Program-made: the position numbers and the translations under genes | DNA from: JAEXNA01 sp050486105 | Lineage (GTDB): Bacteria > Vulcanimicrobiota > Xenobia > Xenobiales > JADMJV01 | Direction of reading: 5' to 3' | Assembly (NCBI GenBank): GCA_050486105.1 | Contig: JBJHCR010000003.1 | Location: 5,522-69,521, forward strand | DNA length: 64,000 nt | The notes under the pieces: model-generated | Seen by the model: the letters and a program-made list of their open reading frames with translations, nothing else | Told to the model about the DNA's origin: nothing | Database searches by the model: none | In this document: positions 1-6,823 of the stretch, in pieces | Layout of the letters: the number at the start of each line of letters is the position of its first letter | Position numbering within the stretch: the first letter of the stretch is position 1

Positions 1-802
1 TCCATTCCCGAGTTGATCGGTGCACGCTGGGATCTCTCTTAACGAACCCTTCGGTCTCGATCAGCCTCCCTTTCTCTAGAAAATGCTCAAGGTAGTCGCT
101 GGCCCCAGGGATTCGGGCGAAGAACTCTGGAGCCTTGGCTCGGATGTCTGGGTAGGCATCGCGCCCATCTCGCCGATAGCGGGCCTCTAACAAGCAGCTG
201 AAATGGTTTAGTCCCGCGGCGGTCACCTCCAACTCCTCGAACGGCACTCCCAGAATGGTGGGCAGGTATCGCTCTAGTGAGGCCACCTCATGGCAGAGTC
301 CCACGAAGTTGAGCTCGGGAAGGTTTCTGTGGACGGTGGTGCAGATCCGACTCATGGGATTGCTGTAGTTGAAGACTAGGGCTTCGGGGCAGATCCGTTG
401 TATGTCTTCGCAGATTTCCAGGATCGGTGGAATGATCCTCAAGGAGTGAAAGAGTCCTCCAGGGCCGCCATTTTCCGCGTAAACCTGTCGGATGCCATAT
501 TGCTGAGGAACCTGCCAATCTTGTTCCCACAGCTTGAATCGATCTCCCACTTCGATGGAGATCACCACGAAATCAGCCCTGTCTAGAGCTTCGGTTCGGT
601 CGGTGGTTGCCGAAAGCCGAACCTTGAGCCCTTGCTCGGCGACAAAGCTCACAGCAGCATCGGAGACTCGTTGCAAGGCGGTCGGGTCGATATCTAGCAA
701 GACCACCTCGGATTCCGACAAAGCTTGAGTAGCAAATATCTCTCCCAGGGTTCCGTATCCAAATTGAGCGCTCCCGGCGCCGATCAACACGATTTTACTC
801 AT
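1..802 (-). CDS. Glycoside hydrolase family 4, probable alpha-galacturonidase (3' end outside window)
   Basis: Reading leftwards from an ATG at 802, the frame stays open to base 1 and gives the first 267 residues. An N-terminal dinucleotide-binding loop is visible (GAGS, residues 8-11), then NYSNPM at 145-150, CHEV at 170-173 and GLNHF at 197-201. In GH4 enzymes, which use NAD+ and Mn2+ for a redox-elimination mechanism, the Cys and the downstream His bind the metal. The four residues starting at that Cys separate the activities: CHSV marks alpha-galactosidases and CHEV was described for alpha-galacturonidases (LplD type). The specificity call is therefore inference from one motif; membership of GH4 is firm. 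The protein should be cytoplasmic and act on oligogalacturonide breakdown products. The C-terminal ~170 residues usual for the family lie beyond the window. Confidence 0.85.
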   Translation of the reverse strand, partial: MSKIVLIGAGSAQFGYGTLGEIFATQALSESEVVLLDIDPTALQRVSDAAVSFVAEQGLKVRLSATTDRTEALDRADFVVISIEVGDRFKLWEQDWQVPQQYGIRQVYAENGGPGGLFHSLRIIPPILEICEDIQRICPEALVFNYSNPMSRICTTVHRNLPELNFVGLCHEVASLERYLPTILGVPFEELEVTAAGLNHFSCLLEARYRRDGRDAYPDIRAKAPEFFARIPGASDYLEHFLEKGRLIETEGFVKRDPSVHRSTREW

Positions 803-945
803 GAGTCGCAGGCTTTCAGATCCACAGAAAGGGTCCTTCTGTAAAAGTAGGAGAGCAGGACTGCCTGCAATCGTCCTGTTTCACTTGAGTTTTTTTGGTT
901 GGTTGGGGTAGGCTAGGAGTTGTGACGGCATTTTGGAGGAATGAT

Positions 946-1584
946 ATGAGAACATCTTGGACAGTAAACTTTTTGGTAGTATTGTTGACGGCCGCGCTTT
1001 CTTTAGCCGGTTGCACCGGGTCTGACCAACCTATAGAAGACGCTGTCGCTACGGCTGAGCAGCACGCCGGCCAAGCTCGCGAGAGAGCTGAAGAAGCGGC
1101 GGAGAATGTCGGTGAGAGAGCTCAAGAAATGGGCGAGCAAGTTGGAGAACGAACCGAGCAACTGTTAGAGACTGCCGAAGACCGGCTCGATGAAGCCGGA
1201 GAGAGAGTGCAAGAGTTGGCTGATTCGGCAGGGGAGCGCCTCGATGAGGCCGGCGAGAATCTTCAGGCCATGTCCGATAGCGCCAAGGAGTCCCTGGTTG
1301 GCATGTTCGAAGAGACGCCCGACACCCTGGCGGTGAACGCTGACTCGGTCCAGGAGCATCTGGATCGCGGTATCGTTCATCTCGAAGGGGAGATCGAAAA
1401 TCTCAAGGATAAGGTTGACCCTCCCGAGCACGAAGAACTGTCCGAAAGGTTGGACGACCTGAGAACCGAAGTCGCCGAGCTTGCCGATAAATCGGAAGAC
1501 GAACTCAAAAGTGCCATGCAGGCGGTACAGGAGAAAGGTCGAGAGCTAGCAGAAAAGGTACAGGACGCCAAGTCTGAATCCTAG
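946..1584 (+). CDS. Lipoprotein with amphipathic apolipoprotein-like repeats
   Basis: 212 residues. I chose the ATG at 946 because GGAGG lies just upstream (935-939) and because it gives a clean signal: Arg at 2, a hydrophobic stretch at 7-20, and the lipobox LAGC with Cys23 as the lipidated residue. Nearly everything after Cys23 is charged and helical, with 11-residue-like repeats rich in AEEAGERxQE-type segments, like apolipoprotein A/E or LEA-type amphipathic helices. It is likely to lie on a membrane surface as a long coiled coil. It is divergent from the GH4 gene (143-bp gap). A CCGGG-TTTT-CCCGG hairpin at 1598-1611 follows the stop. No specific function can be assigned. Confidence 0.8.
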   Translation: MRTSWTVNFLVVLLTAALSLAGCTGSDQPIEDAVATAEQHAGQARERAEEAAENVGERAQEMGEQVGERTEQLLETAEDRLDEAGERVQELADSAGERLDEAGENLQAMSDSAKESLVGMFEETPDTLAVNADSVQEHLDRGIVHLEGEIENLKDKVDPPEHEELSERLDDLRTEVAELADKSEDELKSAMQAVQEKGRELAEKVQDAKSES

Positions 1585-1670
1585 AAGGCTGATCAACCCG
1601 GGTTTTCCCGGATAGAAGGCTGGCTGCAAGGGTCAAGTTCGCTCTATTTCGCCGGGAGAAGGTACCAAAA

Positions 1671-2459
1671 GTGCGACTCTATTTCGAAGATACCGAAACC
1701 GATGGTTCTGCGTTGGTGCTCATCGCAGGATTGGCCACAGATGCGTTATCCTGGACCTTCCAGGTTGGGCCGTTTTCCGAAGCTCACCGACTCATCACTA
1801 TCGACAACAGAGGGGTAGGGCGTAGTCCCGTCCCAGAAGGACCCTACAGCATCGAAGAGATGGCAGGCGATGTCTTAGACCTTCTCGACCATCTTGGTTT
1901 GTCCCGCGTGAGTTTGCTTGGGCATTCCATGGGAGGGGCTATAGCCCAGCAGATAGCCTTGCAACGACCTGGGCTCGTGGATCGGTTAGTTCTGGCTTGC
2001 ACCTTCAGTAAGGCTAAGGGTCGCACCTTACCGGTCCTGGAAAGTTGGGTCGACGTGCTGCGACTGGGTGGAGGTCCTAGGGAGATCGCTCATACGATTT
2101 TGCCTTGGTTGTATAGCAAGGAGTTCTTTTCCGACCCGGCCAATTTTGAGGCTGCAGCGACTGCTTTGGAAGCCCATCCTTACCCTCTGAATCCGCTTGG
2201 TGTGGCAGCTCAAGTCGAAGCGATCAAGAATTTTGATTGCAGTGATCTCTTGTCTAAGCTCGAATGTGAAACGTTGATTTTGGCTGCCGAGCAAGACCTA
2301 CTCATTCCCCCAGAGTCTACCAGGTATCTGGCCTCAACCATCCCTAAAGTCTCTCATAAGGTACTCCCAGGGACCGGTCACGCCTGCATGCTGGAGAGCC
2401 CTGAGAGTTTCAATACCTCAGTGCTAGAGTTCCTGAGATTCTGCTCGCCGACCTACTGA
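1671..2459 (+). CDS. Alpha/beta-fold hydrolase
   Basis: 262 residues starting at GTG 1671, with a GGGAGAAGG ribosome site upstream. It is a compact alpha/beta hydrolase with an intact nucleophile elbow GHSMG (Ser86), a probable acid at Asp209 (EQDLLIPP) and the catalytic His237 in GTGHACMLE. The order and spacing match the 3-oxoadipate-enol-lactonase / BioH-like branch. There is no signal peptide, so it should be cytoplasmic. The substrate cannot be told from sequence; esterase or lactonase activity is most likely. It converges with the PIG-L gene across a 9-bp gap. Confidence 0.85.
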   Translation: MRLYFEDTETDGSALVLIAGLATDALSWTFQVGPFSEAHRLITIDNRGVGRSPVPEGPYSIEEMAGDVLDLLDHLGLSRVSLLGHSMGGAIAQQIALQRPGLVDRLVLACTFSKAKGRTLPVLESWVDVLRLGGGPREIAHTILPWLYSKEFFSDPANFEAAATALEAHPYPLNPLGVAAQVEAIKNFDCSDLLSKLECETLILAAEQDLLIPPESTRYLASTIPKVSHKVLPGTGHACMLESPESFNTSVLEFLRFCSPTY

Positions 2460-2468
2460 GGACGAGCT

Positions 2469-3149
2469 CTAGATCGGCAACCGCACGGTCTGAAACCGTT
2501 CAACATGGCCCCAAGATTTCTTCAGCGCTTCCCAATCGGTATCGGGAAACTGGCTTTGGTGGCAAGCTAAAGCCGCCGATTTGTGCTCCAATCCCCCCTC
2601 GGAGGCTACTTCAAAGTCGCAATGAGCGCTGCCCCAGAGATAAACCGTGGCCACTTTATGGGAGGCTAGATTGAGGTCTGAATATTGCAGAGGATCTCTG
2701 GCGCAAGGATAGACGGCATCCAAGGTCGCTAGAGATACTGCCCGATGATCTTTATGGTTGATCCAGGTTCCCTCCGAACGGTCGAAAGGACGATAATCCA
2801 GGGGCTGTGGGGTGTGGGTGAAGACCACTGTAGGTTTGACTGTTCTGAGAGTTCGCACCAACTCTCTTATTAGGTGATCGCTGTATTCGAGTGAGCCGTC
2901 TTCGTAATCTAGGAAGTGACACGCGGTCACTCCAAGAAGTTGAGCCGAGGCCCGCTGCTCATCCTGGCGTACTTTCTTGAGAGTTTGTCGACACGCCTTG
3001 GGGTCCGAAGTTCCGCGACTGCCATCGGTGACGATGAGAAAGTGGACCTCCCAGCCCTCTTGGGCCCAGGTCCAGGCTGTACCTCCGGCTCCAAAATCAC
3101 AATCGTCAGGGTGGGCTCCCACCACTAAGGCAATCTTCGTTTCTGACAT
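2469..3149 (-). CDS. PIG-L / LmbE-family zinc deacetylase
   Basis: 226 residues. The family signature AHPDD is at 12-16 near the N-terminus, and the second zinc-ligand motif HKDH is at 132-135. Enzymes of this family remove acetyl groups from N-acetylglucosamine-containing molecules such as GlcNAc-PI, GlcNAc-inositol or bacillithiol precursors, using a Zn bound by the AHPDD His and Asp and a later His. Length is typical. No signal peptide is visible. The neighbours (an alpha/beta hydrolase and a solute symporter, both on the opposite strand) do not pin down the substrate. Confidence 0.88.
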   Translation of the reverse strand: MSETKIALVVGAHPDDCDFGAGGTAWTWAQEGWEVHFLIVTDGSRGTSDPKACRQTLKKVRQDEQRASAQLLGVTACHFLDYEDGSLEYSDHLIRELVRTLRTVKPTVVFTHTPQPLDYRPFDRSEGTWINHKDHRAVSLATLDAVYPCARDPLQYSDLNLASHKVATVYLWGSAHCDFEVASEGGLEHKSAALACHQSQFPDTDWEALKKSWGHVERFQTVRLPI

Positions 3150-3229
3150 ATAGGCAATCTTGCTCTTCCTTGGCAGAACACCTCTTGCCCATGGAGGGAG
3201 CTCAGGTATGGAACGACTAATCTTCGCTG

Positions 3230-5017
3230 ATGCATTTGGTGGCCATTGATTGGGCCCTCATCTTCGGCTACCTGGCTCTGTCCTTGGGGGTTGGAATCAC
3301 CTTTTCGAAGAGAGCGAACTCCAGCACCGAAGAATACTTTTTGTCTGGGAGAAACTTCCCGTGGTGGGTGGTTGGGACTTCCATGGTGGCCACCACCTTC
3401 GCCGCCGACACTCCGCTTGCAGTGACCGAATTTGTCAGGATCCACGGGGTTTGGCAGAACTGGTTCTGGTGGAGCGCGGTCCCCTTAGGTCTGCTTTCGG
3501 TTTTCCTGTTCGCCCGTCTGTGGCGGCGAGCCGAAGTGCTCACCGAGAACGAACTCATCGAGATCCGGTACGGGGGTCGGCCGGCAGCCTTCCTGCGCGG
3601 TTTCAAAGCCCTGTTCTTTGCCACCATCTACAACCTGGTGATCATGGGTTGGGTCTTGAGCGCCATGACCTCGATACTAGCGGTTCTCCTGGACATCGAT
3701 CAGACTTTGGCCCTCTGGGGCTGCGCCGGGGTGGCCTTGCTGTATGCTCTGCTTTCGGGGTTTTACGGAGTGGTGGTGACCGATGTGGTTCAGTTTTTTA
3801 TCGCCACCTTTGGGGCTTACGCCTTAGCCTTTTTGTCCATTAGGAAGCTGGGTGGGTTAGAAGAGGTAAGCAGTCGCCTTTCTCCAGAGACCCTCGATTT
3901 TTTTCCCCCTGCGGCTATCGGTTCCGATGAGAGCATCCTGCTCTCCCCCATGTTCAAGGTAATAGTGCTGATGACCGTGGCCTGGTGGTGCCGTTTGGAT
4001 GTGGATGGGGGAGGCTACATCGTGCAACGCATGTCTTCGGCCCGAGATGAGCGGCACGCGGTCTGGGGAACCCTGTGGTTCTACTTTCTGTACTATGTGG
4101 CTCGAGCCTGGCCCTGGATTCTGGTAGCTCTGGCCTCCATTGTGGCCTTTCCCGACGTGGCCTCCTACGAGCTCGGAGACAAAGCCGCTTATCCCTTGAT
4201 GATCCGAGATTTTCTCGGACCCGGAATGAAGGGACTGCTGGTGGTGAGTTTTCTGGCGGCCTTCATGTCCACTATTGACACGCACCTGAATTGGGGGGCT
4301 TCCTATCTCGTTCATGATCTGTACGCTCGCTTCATGAAGCCTGGAGCCAGCCAGAAACACTACGTACGAGTTAGTCAACTGTCCACTTTGTTGCTGATGG
4401 TGGCTGCCGTACTGTTGGCTTCCCGAATGCAGGCCATCAGCAAGGCCTGGGAGTTCTTATTGTCCATGGGGGCCGGAGCAGGATTGATCTTGATGTTGCG
4501 CTGGTTCTGGTGGCGCATAAGCGCCTGGTCTGAGATTTCAGGATTGTTGAGTTCTTTGGCCATCAGTTTGGGTTTGGAATTGCTAGCTGTGAGACAGCAC
4601 GGCCATTTGGGGGGAGGGCTATTCGAGCATCCGCCGGTCCTGTTCGGAATACCCCTAGAGTATCACTTGAAGCTCCTGGTGATCATGCCGCTCTCGCTTC
4701 TTGTCACCATTCTGGTCACCTTTCTGACTCCCCCGGAGTCGGAAATCACTCTGCAGAAGTTTTATCGAAGAGTTGGCCCTGGAGGCTGGTGGAAGCCCGA
4801 ACACCGAGCTCAAAGCCAAGCTCCCAGCGCCACCCAGGGCCTGTGGCCTAAACTGCTGGCGGGAGCAGTCTTCCTTTGGGCCGGCATTTTCGGGGTGGGC
4901 TATCTGATGATCGGAGAGTGGGGCTCGGGCGCCCTTTGGTCTGCTGTGGCCCTGGCGGCTCTGGGCGCACTCACCCGGCTACTGGCTGCAGACTTTGCTC
5001 ACGACTCTCGATGCTGA
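3230..5017 (+). CDS. Sodium:solute symporter (SSS family)
   Basis: 595 residues with about 13-14 hydrophobic segments, as in SSSF transporters (proline, pantothenate, sugar or urea carriers). The early segment with STEEYFLSGRN followed by GTSMVATTFAADTPL is the family's characteristic stretch around TM2, where Na+ and substrate bind. The protein would sit in the cytoplasmic membrane and couple Na+ entry to uptake of a small solute. The ATG at 3230 has no convincing ribosome site; GTG 3239 is an alternative. Substrate is unknown. With a GH4 enzyme 2.5 kb away a sugar or uronate is possible, but this is inference. Confidence 0.87.
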   Translation: MHLVAIDWALIFGYLALSLGVGITFSKRANSSTEEYFLSGRNFPWWVVGTSMVATTFAADTPLAVTEFVRIHGVWQNWFWWSAVPLGLLSVFLFARLWRRAEVLTENELIEIRYGGRPAAFLRGFKALFFATIYNLVIMGWVLSAMTSILAVLLDIDQTLALWGCAGVALLYALLSGFYGVVVTDVVQFFIATFGAYALAFLSIRKLGGLEEVSSRLSPETLDFFPPAAIGSDESILLSPMFKVIVLMTVAWWCRLDVDGGGYIVQRMSSARDERHAVWGTLWFYFLYYVARAWPWILVALASIVAFPDVASYELGDKAAYPLMIRDFLGPGMKGLLVVSFLAAFMSTIDTHLNWGASYLVHDLYARFMKPGASQKHYVRVSQLSTLLLMVAAVLLASRMQAISKAWEFLLSMGAGAGLILMLRWFWWRISAWSEISGLLSSLAISLGLELLAVRQHGHLGGGLFEHPPVLFGIPLEYHLKLLVIMPLSLLVTILVTFLTPPESEITLQKFYRRVGPGGWWKPEHRAQSQAPSATQGLWPKLLAGAVFLWAGIFGVGYLMIGEWGSGALWSAVALAALGALTRLLAADFAHDSRC

Positions 5018-5022
5018 GCTTT

Positions 5023-5042
5023 AGGTTTCCTTTAGGAAACCT
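5023..5042 (+). terminator. Hairpin after the symporter gene, possible terminator
   Basis: AGGTTTCC (5023-5030) and GGAAACCT (5035-5042) form a perfect 8-bp stem with a 4-base loop, starting 6 bases after the symporter stop. There is no clear U-run after it, so intrinsic termination is uncertain. It could instead be an mRNA-stabilising hairpin. Confidence 0.45.
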
Positions 5043-5135
5043 TCGCAATATAAAGGTTGCCTAAGGCTTGAGAATTCTGGGAACGGAGGTCTGTCCCTTT
5101 GGTTGATCTCGATAACAAAGGTAAGGAGACCGACT

Positions 5136-6152
5136 GTGAAACACACTTTAATTCTGATTTTCTTGTTGACCATTCCAGCTTTGGGAATTCAAGTGGAGGT
5201 GAACGGACAAACCCTTCCGGCTCAGCCGGCCGCTATCAATGACCAGGGTAGGGTTTTGGTTCCCATGCGAGCCATTTTTCAGGCCTTAGGAGCCGAGGTT
5301 CACTACCAAGCGGGGACCATCAGTAGCACCCGAGCCTCAGATATGGTGGTGCTCAGTCTGAATAGCTCCAGAGCCCAGATCAACGGTAGCTCGGTGAATC
5401 TCGACGTTGCTCCTCGTTTGCTTAACGGAACAACCTATGTTCCTCTTCGCTTCGTGGCTCAAGCCCTGGGTGAAGAGGTGAGCTGGAATCCCAATGACAA
5501 AAGGGTCCTGGTGGGTCAAATTTCACCCGCATCACCCGCTCCGGCGGGATTCTCAGCCCGGACCCAGCTGCCCAGGCTGGTGGTGGGAAATCAAGGTGGG
5601 ATCTTGAAGGTTCGAGACCAGAATCTCAAGAGCGATGTCTACTATCGAGGCATCGATGACCGAGCGGTGGCGCGCTTTAGCCCTGCCGATCAGCAAGCCA
5701 TACTCGAGTTGCTGGGCCTGAATGGAGCGGTTGACACCGCAGCCGCCCATCTGATGTCTAACTACTCTAGCTTGCCCAAGCGTGAAACTTTGGCTCTTTT
5801 GGGCCTCTTCAACTCCTTGGACGGGACCGGCACCAGGATCAACCACGGAACAGCTGTCACTATTCGCGAGTTCTTGGTGAAAGTGATGCAGGGTGATTCC
5901 GACGTAGTGAATCGGAGACAAGCGGTTCTAGCACTGGCCGTAGGCGGAGGGCTCGAGCCTCAAACGGTGGAGGCCGTGGTGGACTTCTATCAAGGCAGCA
6001 GCAATCTTTGGGAAACCTTTCCGGTACAACAGTTCTTTGAGTATCAGGCCCACCGCATCCAGGAGATGGCAAACTTTCTCTTCACCAGGAACAGGGTCTC
6101 CGCTGTCAGTTCGCTCTATCGAGACAACATCGTGGGCTATCTCAGTCGTTGA
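5136..6152 (+). CDS. Secreted protein with copper-amine-oxidase N-like domain
   Basis: 338 residues from GTG 5136, which has AAGGAG 6-7 bases upstream; an upstream TTG (5103) lacks this. Residues 1-20 form a signal peptide (Lys then LILIFLLTIPALG). The next ~115 residues match the copper amine oxidase N-terminal-like domain, with the repeated VPMRAIFQALGAEV and VPLRFVAQALGEEV cores. In bacteria this small domain is common in exported proteins and has no oxidase activity by itself. The C-terminal ~190 residues are mostly alpha-helical and not recognised. A terminator hairpin follows at 6172-6209, so the gene is probably monocistronic. Confidence 0.8.
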   Translation: MKHTLILIFLLTIPALGIQVEVNGQTLPAQPAAINDQGRVLVPMRAIFQALGAEVHYQAGTISSTRASDMVVLSLNSSRAQINGSSVNLDVAPRLLNGTTYVPLRFVAQALGEEVSWNPNDKRVLVGQISPASPAPAGFSARTQLPRLVVGNQGGILKVRDQNLKSDVYYRGIDDRAVARFSPADQQAILELLGLNGAVDTAAAHLMSNYSSLPKRETLALLGLFNSLDGTGTRINHGTAVTIREFLVKVMQGDSDVVNRRQAVLALAVGGGLEPQTVEAVVDFYQGSSNLWETFPVQQFFEYQAHRIQEMANFLFTRNRVSAVSSLYRDNIVGYLSR

Positions 6153-6171
6153 ATTCTGGCAGGGGTCCCTG

Positions 6172-6209
6172 AAAACCGCTCGATTCCGTAGCAGGAAGAG
6201 GGCGGTTTT
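6172..6209 (+). terminator. Rho-independent-like terminator
   Basis: AAAACCGC at 6172-6179 pairs with GCGGTTTT at 6202-6209, and a T-rich stretch continues (TTTTTCTG). The 22-base loop is long. It lies 20 bases after the stop of the copper-amine-oxidase-N-like gene. Confidence 0.6.
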
Positions 6210-6424
6210 TCTGCTCTCAGAGCGACTGTTTTCGGTGCGAGCGTCAAACCTTTTTCATAAAGCAGACACTAAAAAGTGTTGATAATTTGTGGCCCAATGC
6301 TGTCTGCAAGGGGGTTTTTTGGATGACTATAAAATGTTTACATTTTGCTTACAAAAATCGTATTGTCGATTGTTGCTGGTGTCGTGATATCTGACTTATA
6401 AGAAACACAAAGGAGTTCAGTACA

Positions 6425-6763
6425 ATGAATATCAGCGCATCTTTAATCGGCAGCATCTGGAAAGGACCCTGTTTCCCGACCTTTCCTCGCCCTTGTTTCC
6501 CACGCCCTATTTGGAAGCCGCGCTGCCGTCCGTGCCGTCCCCGGCGACGCGTCCACAACCCCTGGCTTCGCCGACCTGGCTGTGGTTGCCGGCGCCCCCG
6601 TTTCCCCCGAGGCTTGCGTCCCCTGTTTCCTGGTGGACTCAGGCCCATGCCCTTCAATCCCTGCCGCCCCATCATTTGTCCGCCGCTGCCTCCCCGTCGC
6701 TGCGGTTGCCACGGCGGACTTCAATTGCTCAATTTTCTCAATCCCAATCAGACGTTTCGCTAG
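6425..6763 (+). CDS. Small Cys/Pro/Arg-rich protein of unknown function
   Basis: 112 residues with a strong ribosome site (AAGGAG at about 6410). Composition is extreme: roughly a quarter proline, about a fifth arginine, ten cysteines, few acidic residues, and many short motifs such as PCFPRP, RCRPCRP, GCGC and RCGCH. After an ordinary N-terminus (NISASLIGSIWKG) there is no predicted globular core, no signal peptide and no membrane segment. It has a 270-base untranslated upstream region and its own terminator, which suggests a separately regulated gene. Possible roles are nucleic-acid binding, metal binding or a disulfide-crosslinked structural protein; none is proven. All three forward frames are open over part of this stretch because of the GC-rich composition, so frame choice rests on the ribosome site and the clean stop. 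Confidence 0.6.
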   Translation: MNISASLIGSIWKGPCFPTFPRPCFPRPIWKPRCRPCRPRRRVHNPWLRRPGCGCRRPRFPRGLRPLFPGGLRPMPFNPCRPIICPPLPPRRCGCHGGLQLLNFLNPNQTFR

Positions 6764-6791
6764 GCCAAAGCGGCGGACACCGAAACGCCAA

Positions 6792-6820
6792 AGACCCGGC
6801 CTCTGAGGAGAGCCGGGTCT
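6792..6820. terminator. Bidirectional terminator between the small protein and the TPR gene
   Basis: AGACCCGGC (6792-6800) pairs perfectly with GCCGGGTCT (6812-6820), with T-rich flanks on both strands (TTTCTT on plus, TTTGGCGTTT on minus). It lies between the convergent ends of the 6425 gene and the TPR gene (stop at 6824) and could serve both. Confidence 0.8.
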
Positions 6821-6823
6821 TTC

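Noticed and set aside
1582..1622. Direct repeat TAGAAGGCTG flanking a small hairpin after the lipoprotein gene
   Set aside because: The ten-base repeat is too short for an element; the hairpin has only 5 bp. The same string also occurs at 16420, where it belongs to the 21-bp inverted repeat.
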